Assembly (NCBI RefSeq): GCF_025943985.1
Contig: NZ_JAPCWE010000004.1
Location: forward strand, 148,791-212,790
Length of the DNA stretch: 64,000 nucleotides
Origin: Anaerorudis cellulosivorans
Lineage (GTDB): Bacteria > Bacteroidota > Bacteroidia > Bacteroidales > Dysgonomonadaceae
Direction of reading: 5' to 3'
Positions 58,139 to 64,000 of this stretch are shown piece after piece; position 1 is the stretch's first letter, and each line of letters opens with the position of its first letter. The notes under the pieces were generated by a model that ran no database searches, was not told the origin of the DNA, and saw only the letters and a list, made by a program, of their open reading frames with translations. The position numbers were made by a program, and so were the translations under genes.

Positions 58139-59146
58139 CTATTTTAATTTGCGAATGAGTTTTTTGGCCTCTTTTTCCCCTTTCTGATAAGTTTCTTTCA
58201 TTGAAATTATTTTTCCTCCTTTATTCATGCTTTGATTGGAAGCTTCCATGAACGTGAAGATTTCGAGGGTCTCTTTTTCGTTGACAGGTGGAATTCGAGT
58301 TTTGAAAAAATTCAAAATCTCATCCAAAAGTACTTCATACCCCTGATACGGGCCCACTGGGACTGCACCTTTGGGAGTAAATGCGGTTCCTCCGTAAATT
58401 GACGGTCCCTGCTGCAATCCTCTGAAGGTTCCTATTCTTCCGTCGTTCCATTTCCCTACTACTACATCGGTACTGTCAGCCGACATGCGGTTTACAGAAA
58501 TACATCCGGTGCCCATTACAGTAAACAACATTTCAACACCATGAATTCCGTACCATCCGAAATCGGGGTGAGAAGGTTCTTTATGATGAGGCGAATAACA
58601 ATCTGCACCCATTATTTTTCCGAATTCTCCGTTTTTTATTTTTTGTGTTTGTGGAACAAACCGAAGTGAGGATGAAGAAAATATAGGGACATTGTATTGT
58701 TTTGCCAATTTGAAAATAGCGATTGCTTGAGCCAACGTGGCTCCAACAGGTTTGTCGATAAAGGTAATTTTACCGGCTTTAAATACCTCGTTTGCTTGTT
58801 CTAAATGCAAATTTCCATCGTTGGTTTCTAACAGTACACAATCTACTTTTTTCAGCAGATCGGCAATGGAGGGCACAATTTCAACGCCAAGGTCCTCCAC
58901 TTGTTTAATATAATCAGGAATGCGTTCGTAACTTGATTTAATGGTTTTGGAACCATAAGGATAAGCGGCAACAATGCGAAAATCTTTATACTTTTCTTCT
59001 TTATTCTCGTTGTTGAGAAGTTTTGTAAAAGCGATTGAATGCGAGGTATCTAAGCCGATGATGCCTAATTTTATTTGCTTTTGAGCCGGCAAAATAAATC
59101 CTACCGCAAGAAACAGTGTTGTGAATATAATTATTTTTGTTTTCAT
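58139..59146 (-). CDS. exported Gfo/Idh/MocA oxidoreductase
   Basis: 335 residues with a Sec-type signal (IIIFTTLFLAVGFILPAQ). The nucleotide-binding start is atypical: QIKLGIIGLDTSHSIAFTKL has GLDTSH where GxGxxG is expected. The Gfo motif is ITFIDKPVGATLAQAIAIF; the substrate side has FGWYGIHGVEMLFTVMGTGC with the His. Such 'GLDTSH' proteins are frequent in exported Gfo/Idh groups of Bacteroidetes and Planctomycetes. It follows nagB by 20 bp. Together with the next three genes it forms a block of dehydrogenases plus flavin transferase. Confidence 0.82.
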   Translation of the reverse strand: MKTKIIIFTTLFLAVGFILPAQKQIKLGIIGLDTSHSIAFTKLLNNENKEEKYKDFRIVAAYPYGSKTIKSSYERIPDYIKQVEDLGVEIVPSIADLLKKVDCVLLETNDGNLHLEQANEVFKAGKITFIDKPVGATLAQAIAIFKLAKQYNVPIFSSSSLRFVPQTQKIKNGEFGKIMGADCYSPHHKEPSHPDFGWYGIHGVEMLFTVMGTGCISVNRMSADSTDVVVGKWNDGRIGTFRGLQQGPSIYGGTAFTPKGAVPVGPYQGYEVLLDEILNFFKTRIPPVNEKETLEIFTFMEASNQSMNKGGKIISMKETYQKGEKEAKKLIRKLK

Positions 59147-59166
59147 ATCATGATGTTTTTTTAGAG

Positions 59167-59952
59167 TTATAGTAATGAAGCACTTTCTTTATCCAAATAA
59201 AGAATCGCTCCTTTTTTCCTTCGTAAAATAGTAGCTGGGCACTTTTCGGAAACAGGATCGTTTATCGTCTTGCAAACAGCTTCTGCCTTTAATTTCGAAG
59301 GAACAATGCAAAACATATAATCGGCTTTTAGCAATGCCGGTATAGTAAGGGTGAACGCCTTTTTGGGTACAGAATCGATATCGTCAAAACAATGGTCATT
59401 CACTTGTTGTTGACGTGATTTTTCCTCCAATTCAACTATTTTTACTGTTTCAGGATCGTTAAAATTCGCCACCGAGGGATCGTTGAATGCAATATGTCCG
59501 TTTTCTCCGATGCCGAGACACACAATATCGACAGGATGATCATGTAATAATGCTGTATATCTTTTGCATTCGGAAGAAAGATCTTTTGCCTGCCCATTTA
59601 AATAATGGACACTTTTAAAGGGTACTTTTCCGAATATTCTTTCTTTCAAAAAATTGCCAAAGGCCTGAGGCGCATCTTTATCTAATCCGATATATTCATC
59701 CATGTGGATCGCATTTATTTTTTCCCATGGAATCGAGATATCTTTACTCAGGTATTTAAGAAATTCGTTTTGCGAAGGCGCTGCGGCAAAAATTATGTTG
59801 ATTTCCGGTTTCTGATTCAGCAGCTCGTTTATTTTTCGCGATACATCTTCCGCTGCTTTTTTTCCCATTTCTTCTCGAGAGGGAAAGACTTTTACGAGTA
59901 ACATTTCCTTTGTAAATGTGATTTCGTCTGTTTTAGTTTCTATAGATGACAT
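59167..59952 (-). CDS. nagB: glucosamine-6-phosphate deaminase
   Basis: 261 residues. Family motifs: the acidic loop NAIHMDEYIGLDKDAPQAFG, the active-site GIGENGHIAFNDPSVANFND, and VPKKAFTLTIPALLKADYM, IVPSKLKAEAVC. It converts GlcN-6-P to fructose-6-P and ammonia in the cytoplasm. The ATG lies 2 nt behind AGGAGG inside the last codons of nagA (20-bp overlap), so the two are coupled. Enterobacterial allosteric-site residues cannot be judged at this length. Confidence 0.94.
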   Translation of the reverse strand: MSSIETKTDEITFTKEMLLVKVFPSREEMGKKAAEDVSRKINELLNQKPEINIIFAAAPSQNEFLKYLSKDISIPWEKINAIHMDEYIGLDKDAPQAFGNFLKERIFGKVPFKSVHYLNGQAKDLSSECKRYTALLHDHPVDIVCLGIGENGHIAFNDPSVANFNDPETVKIVELEEKSRQQQVNDHCFDDIDSVPKKAFTLTIPALLKADYMFCIVPSKLKAEAVCKTINDPVSEKCPATILRRKKGAILYLDKESASLL

Positions 59953-61129
59953 TTCCTCCTAAAATTGTATGTGAAACATGAATATTTTTATCAAAAATGA
60001 CCAAATCCGCATCTTTCCCTTTTTCCAGAGATCCTTTTCTATCGTTTATCTTTAAAATGCGTGCCGGAGTTATGGTCATCATTTTTACGGCATCCGTCAA
60101 GGGCACTTCTGCAAGGAAGATCATTGTTCTTACTAGGCGGTCGGCGGTAGCAACGCTACCGGCAAATGCCGATCGATCCGGAAGTTTAGCCACCCCATCT
60201 TCAATGATCACTTTTTGGCCTTTTTCAAGACTTCCCAGAATAGATTCTCCATCGGGCATTCCTGCTCCTCTCATCGAGTCGGTGCAAAGAGCCGTTTTAT
60301 CGGGACCTTTAAATTTATATACGAATTGCAAGAGTGGCTTCGGCAAGTGAACGCCATCTGCAATGATCTCCACCGTCATATCATCTATCAGATACGCTGC
60401 TTCCACTATTCCTGCATATCTGAAGGCGTTGCGTCTTGTTATGGTTGACATGGCAGAATACAAATGGGTGATATGAGTGAATCCTGCGTGGTATGCCTCT
60501 ACAACCTGTTCATAAATGGCATCACTATGGGCAATAGACGGTAAAATATTGTTCAAAGTCAACACCCTCCCAAATTCCATTGCACCTTCCAGTTCGGGTG
60601 CAAGACTCCATCTGACAATATCGTTACATGCTTCGAGTATGCGGTTATATTCTGCAGGGTCAGGATTTCTCAAGTATTTAGGGTCTTGTGCCCCTCGTTG
60701 ATTATACGAAAAATAGGGACCCTCGAGGTGCAATCCGAGAAATGCGGCTCCTTTTTTATTTTTTTGTTTTGCGGTTTGGTAAACAGAGAAGGTTTTCATT
60801 AATTCTTCAAAGGAGCCTGCAAGCGTGGTAGGCAACAAGGCTGTAGTACCATATTTTGCATGTGTTTCAGCTGCACCCAGGTAAGCTTCAACCGTGCCAT
60901 CCATAAAGTCGAATCCTCCTGCTCCATGGGTATGGATGTCGATAAATCCGGGAGAAACATAGTTGCCTTTGGCATCGATTATTTCAGTTTCAACACTTTC
61001 TTCTTTGAGAAATGCATCCGTTTTTTCCGTAATGGCAGTTATTTTCCCTTGTTCACAAATTATAGTGCCATCTTCCGTCAATCTGTCGGGGAAGATTATT
61101 TTTCCGTTGGTTATAATTAATCGTTTCAT
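59933..61129 (-). CDS. nagA: N-acetylglucosamine-6-phosphate deacetylase
   Basis: 398 residues of the amidohydrolase superfamily. Metal and substrate motifs: FIDIHTHGAGGFDFMDGT, LGLHLEGPYFSYNQRGAQ, HLYSAMSTITRRN, EIIADGVHLP, LCTDSMRGAGMPDGE. It removes the acetyl group from GlcNAc-6-P to give GlcN-6-P for NagB. It overlaps the transporter gene by 4 bp (ATGA) and nagB by 20 bp. No GlcNAc kinase is encoded beside it in the window, so the kinase is elsewhere or the imported sugar is phosphorylated by another enzyme. Confidence 0.94.
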   Translation of the reverse strand: MKRLIITNGKIIFPDRLTEDGTIICEQGKITAITEKTDAFLKEESVETEIIDAKGNYVSPGFIDIHTHGAGGFDFMDGTVEAYLGAAETHAKYGTTALLPTTLAGSFEELMKTFSVYQTAKQKNKKGAAFLGLHLEGPYFSYNQRGAQDPKYLRNPDPAEYNRILEACNDIVRWSLAPELEGAMEFGRVLTLNNILPSIAHSDAIYEQVVEAYHAGFTHITHLYSAMSTITRRNAFRYAGIVEAAYLIDDMTVEIIADGVHLPKPLLQFVYKFKGPDKTALCTDSMRGAGMPDGESILGSLEKGQKVIIEDGVAKLPDRSAFAGSVATADRLVRTMIFLAEVPLTDAVKMMTITPARILKINDRKGSLEKGKDADLVIFDKNIHVSHTILGGNVIYRN

Positions 61130-62496
61130 TTTCTAATGATGCCAATTTCTTCTTTAGGTTTTCTCCAATAATTGATTTTATATCCGTAAAAGGCAAACCA
61201 AACCAAATATGCGAAACAGGGAATCAACACCCAATATCCTAATCTCAGGTTAAAAGCATCGGCAAAAGCTCCATAAATTAACGGAAAGATGCCATTTCCA
61301 ACCAAACCCATTACAAGCAATGATGATCCTGTTTTTGTGAATTTTCCGAGATTATGGATAGATAAAGGCCAAATACCTGCATAAATTAAAGCATTTGGGA
61401 ATCCCAATGCCGCAAGAAACCAGATGGAGATATCGGCGGTATGGCCGAATAAAGTAACGGTTTGACTTGCAAAAATTACACCTATAGATAAAATAAGGCC
61501 TAAAATCGTACAAAATTTTAAGGCGGTTGTTTGGGAAATTACTTTAGGTATCAAGATGATTCCTAATATATAGCTGATGATGGTACATATCATGATATAG
61601 GAAGGGAATACTTTCGCTTCAAGTATATTTATCCCCATTGATCCGGCATAATTAATAATTGTATCCATACTGATTGCCTGACTTCCGATATGAAAGAGAA
61701 TAGCAATTGCCCCTAAAATTAAATAGGGAAAATCGAGCAGCGATTTTCGGGTTTGGTTGTTGGAGGGTGCGTTTTCCGTCGTTTTTTCTTCCGGATTGAT
61801 TTTTTCAGGATCAATTTCAGGCAAAACGGAATACCGTATGGCTATTCCCACCAATAACAAGAAGATTCCCAGAATAACGTATGGCCAAATCACTCTTCTT
61901 ATCAATTCGTTCAAAACAATATTTTTTTCTATTTCTGAAAGAGTGCCGGCTTCTATCAGTGCAAAAGTATCGCTGTCGGTGGCTTTGAAGACGACAGCAG
62001 CAAAAACTAGCGGGGCTATTACGCCTGCCAGTTTATTAAATATTCCCATGAGGCTCATCCGCTGTGCAGCACTTTCCATGGGGCCGATAATGGTAACATA
62101 AGGATTTGCGGCGGTTTGTAAAATGGCCGATCCTGTTCCTATGCTATACAATCCGATAAGAAATAATCCGTAAAGGCGTGTCATTGCTGCCGGCACAAAA
62201 ATGAAAGCCCCAAAAGCCATGAGGATGAAACCATAGAGTATTCCTTTTTTGAATCCGACTTTCTTTAAGAGCAACCCAGAAGGAATTGCCATGACAAAAT
62301 AGGCAATGTAAAATGCAAATGTTACGAAATACGACTGAAAGTGGGACAATTCGCAGGCAATTTTGAAGTAAGGTATAAGAATGGAATTGACCCATGATAC
62401 CAAGCCGAAAATAAAAAACATGACGGCCAGAATAATCATCGAGATAAAAAAGGTTTTTTTATCTGCTGCAGAAGTTGTTGACTGGTGAACATTCAT
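61126..62496 (-). CDS. MFS sugar:H+ symporter, probable GlcNAc permease (NagP-like)
   Basis: 456 residues from the ATG at 62496; an upstream start at 62538 is less likely. Twelve hydrophobic helices with FucP/GluP-type features (SWVNSILIPYFKIACELSHF; ILQTAANPYVTIIGPMESAA). The QTAANPYV motif groups with glucose/galactose/GlcNAc carriers rather than FucP (ETSANPYI). With nagA and nagB immediately downstream, uptake of N-acetylglucosamine is the best guess. It starts 75 bp after the regulator gene. Confidence 0.85.
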   Translation of the reverse strand: MNVHQSTTSAADKKTFFISMIILAVMFFIFGLVSWVNSILIPYFKIACELSHFQSYFVTFAFYIAYFVMAIPSGLLLKKVGFKKGILYGFILMAFGAFIFVPAAMTRLYGLFLIGLYSIGTGSAILQTAANPYVTIIGPMESAAQRMSLMGIFNKLAGVIAPLVFAAVVFKATDSDTFALIEAGTLSEIEKNIVLNELIRRVIWPYVILGIFLLLVGIAIRYSVLPEIDPEKINPEEKTTENAPSNNQTRKSLLDFPYLILGAIAILFHIGSQAISMDTIINYAGSMGINILEAKVFPSYIMICTIISYILGIILIPKVISQTTALKFCTILGLILSIGVIFASQTVTLFGHTADISIWFLAALGFPNALIYAGIWPLSIHNLGKFTKTGSSLLVMGLVGNGIFPLIYGAFADAFNLRLGYWVLIPCFAYLVWFAFYGYKINYWRKPKEEIGIIRK

Positions 62497-62570
62497 TTTA
62501 TTGCTTTTTAGTAAAAGCAAAGATAAGTACATAAACAAACCGAATGTACCTTAAAAGCGTAAAGCTATAC

Positions 62571-63743
62571 TCAAAAAACGTTGCTTATATCTTTATCTCC
62601 AAATTTTTCGCGGTATTCCAAGGGAGTGCATCCTTTCATTCTTTTGAAAAGTCGGGAAATATTTTTGTAGTCGCTGAAGCCGGCATCGATCGCCAAGTCG
62701 AATAAGGGTCTGTTTGTGGTTAGGAGTAAATGGGTGAAATAATCGATTCGGCAATTTAATATAAACTGGTAAATAGTGGTTCCCATTTCGTTCTTGAATT
62801 TAACTTCAAGATTCCTTCTGGATAGAGGCACGAGACGGGTAAGCTCCTCAATGTTTATTTCGGAGGTAAAATTTTTCTCGATATAATGAACAACTTGAAG
62901 AATATACTCATTCGTTATGTTGTATTTTTCGGTGGATTTTCGTAATTCGAAACGTGTGGGACGGATAACGATATTAAAGGGTTCTTCCCTTTGATGATGA
63001 ATAAGTTGGTCCATTAATCTTCCGGCTTCATATCCTCCTTTTTCCACATCCAAAACAATGGAAGAAATAGTAGGGTCGGATAAATTGCAGATCAATTCGT
63101 CATTATCGACTCCCATCAATGCGATTTCGTCGGGAATAGCAATATTGTTGATTTTGCAGATTTCTGAAACACGTAGAGCAAAGCTGTCGTCACAAGCAAA
63201 TAGGGCGATGGGTTTTGGCAATGAAAGCAGCCAATTATCCAATTGTAAATGGCTGCTGCTCCATTGTTCTCCATCTAAATTTTCACTTTCAAAATAATAA
63301 TAATTTCCTCCTGCTTTTTCAATTTCTTTTCTGAATCCTTCAGCTCTTTCTTGAGACCATATAACGCCTTTATTTCCGTAAAATGCAAAATTTTGATAGC
63401 GCCTTTTGATAAAAAAATGTGCTGCCATCTCGCCGGTTCCGATATAATCGCCCGTCAGATTTGAAAAATAATCGCTTCTGCTTTTATAATTTTGAAGTAT
63501 GATGGGGATGTTTAATGAAGTCAAAAGATGAGTCCCTTCTTCATCCCATCTGGCAATGATGGCGTCGGCTTTCCATTCTTTTGCCCATTGGATTACCCCT
63601 TTTTCTCCATACAGGGTTTTATAATACGAAGGCAATCGATAAAATATCCAAGGCCCGTGATCTTTCGAATAGCGAATTAATCCTTTTAAAATACCTCGGC
63701 TGAATTCACTTGAAAAATCGATAAGGAGCAATATTTTTACCAT
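62571..63743 (-). CDS. XylR-like transcriptional regulator (periplasmic-binding sensor + AraC HTH)
   Basis: 390 residues. Residues 1-265 form a LacI-type sugar-binding domain (LLIDFSSEFSRGILKGLIRY; CDDSFALRVSEICKINNIAI; LMGVDNDELICNLSDPTISS). Residues 285-385 are an AraC double helix-turn-helix (INIEELTRLVPLSRRNLEVK; AIDAGFSDYKNISRLFKRMK; GCTPLEYREKFG). This is the XylR architecture, an activator that binds DNA when its sugar is bound. As the first gene of the nag/Gfo operon it probably controls it autogenously. A transposase element begins about 45 bp upstream, so the original promoter may be disturbed. Confidence 0.9.
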   Translation of the reverse strand: MVKILLLIDFSSEFSRGILKGLIRYSKDHGPWIFYRLPSYYKTLYGEKGVIQWAKEWKADAIIARWDEEGTHLLTSLNIPIILQNYKSRSDYFSNLTGDYIGTGEMAAHFFIKRRYQNFAFYGNKGVIWSQERAEGFRKEIEKAGGNYYYFESENLDGEQWSSSHLQLDNWLLSLPKPIALFACDDSFALRVSEICKINNIAIPDEIALMGVDNDELICNLSDPTISSIVLDVEKGGYEAGRLMDQLIHHQREEPFNIVIRPTRFELRKSTEKYNITNEYILQVVHYIEKNFTSEINIEELTRLVPLSRRNLEVKFKNEMGTTIYQFILNCRIDYFTHLLLTTNRPLFDLAIDAGFSDYKNISRLFKRMKGCTPLEYREKFGDKDISNVF

Positions 63744-63787
63744 GGCTTTTGACTATTTTCAGTTTAAGAAATTAAAAAACAAAATCA

Positions 63788-64000
63788 CTAGTGTCCCGTT
63801 AAAATAATGTTTATTGTTTGTAAATATTTTATATTTAATAATATGCGTCCTGAATTTCTTGTACACGATTTGAATTGGTTACTTTTGCGTTTCCCTTCAA
63901 ATAGCGTACGACATGAATTCCGGCAAAACAGTTTTCTCCCAAATTATGCAGCTCATACCTCGTAGAGAATTCAACGAAATTATCACTAGACACAAGGGTG
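63788..64000 (+). mobile_element. Left part of an IS4-type element (runs off the window)
   Basis: The putative left end (TAGTGTCCCGTTAAAATAAT, near 63788) leads to an ATG at 63913 that opens an IS4-type transposase frame. The element continues beyond the window. It is divergent from the XylR-like gene and begins about 45 bp before its start codon. Confidence 0.6.
63913..64000 (+). CDS. IS4-type transposase, N-terminal part only
   Basis: 29 codons are visible (MNSGKTVFSQIMQLIPRREF, then NEIITRHKG). This is the typical start of the DUF4372 N-terminal domain of Bacteroidetes IS4-family transposases. The catalytic domain is outside the window, so integrity is unknown. It is not the same subgroup copy as the transposase at 51914-53047, whose start differs. 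Confidence 0.75.
   Translation, partial: MNSGKTVFSQIMQLIPRREFNEIITRHKG

Overview
The window looks like a chromosomal segment of a member of the order Bacteroidales. The support is a SusC/SusD outer-membrane pair, NigD-like, DUF4294 and DUF4494 proteins, Bacteroidetes-type lipoprotein signals with acidic residues after the lipid-bearing cysteine, a TAnnTTTG-type promoter in front of leuS, and AT-rich DNA with weak Shine-Dalgarno sites. A saccharolytic Dysgonomonadaceae-like genus would fit, but that placement is inference.

Layout. (1) 1-4748: fucose module, with the start of a GH29 alpha-L-fucosidase (cut by the window edge), fucP, fucI and a GntR-type regulator; a dead tail of a GH43-like gene sits right after fucP. 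(2) 4948-12761: housekeeping and conserved genes (NigD-like lipoprotein, YgiQ, DUF4294, leuS, YitT, mntP). (3) 12816-25958: the core information-processing block tuf, tRNA-Trp, secE, nusG, rplK, rplA, rplJ, rplL, rpoB, rpoC, all read leftward, with a tRNA-Thr/Gly/Tyr/Thr cluster upstream of tuf. (4) 26194-36988: dnaJ/grpE, an HD phosphohydrolase, an OxyR-like regulator coupled to a flavoprotein, YggS, DUF4494, DUF486, an exported NlpC/P60 peptidase coupled to an exported Ala-Glu-type epimerase, an AhpD-like protein and an exported Gfo/Idh/MocA protein.

(5) 37295-43241: a scarred zone with a short tandem repeat, a truncated IS3-type element, a small inverted-repeat element resembling a MITE and a decayed DDE transposase, interleaved with accessory genes. 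(6) 38118-50583: a polysaccharide-utilization-type locus (PUL) read leftward: SusC, SusD, a discoidin-like surface lipoprotein, a DUF4855 lipoprotein, an FAD-dependent oxidoreductase broken by one in-frame amber codon, a Tat-exported enolase-superfamily enzyme and a Tat-exported Gfo/Idh dehydrogenase. Its only recognisable classical glycoside hydrolase, a GH16 gene upstream of susC, is a pseudogene. (7) 51914-53047: an IS4-type transposase lacking the segment that should carry the third catalytic residue.

(8) 53099-63743: a tightly packed ten-gene leftward operon: XylR-like AraC regulator, NagP-like sugar transporter, nagA, nagB, two Gfo/Idh proteins, an ApbE-like flavin transferase, a third Gfo/Idh protein, a small two-helix membrane protein and an exported alpha/beta hydrolase. 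It has the complete cytoplasmic end of N-acetylglucosamine catabolism, but no classical glycosidase and an unusual density of oxidoreductases. The window ends in the first codons of another IS4-type transposase, inserted about 45 bp in front of the AraC-type regulator.

The most interesting possibility is that regions 6 and 8 encode oxidation-based attack on glycosides (dehydrogenases, enolase-type chemistry, flavin transferase) in place of, or alongside, hydrolases. This is inference from gene content.
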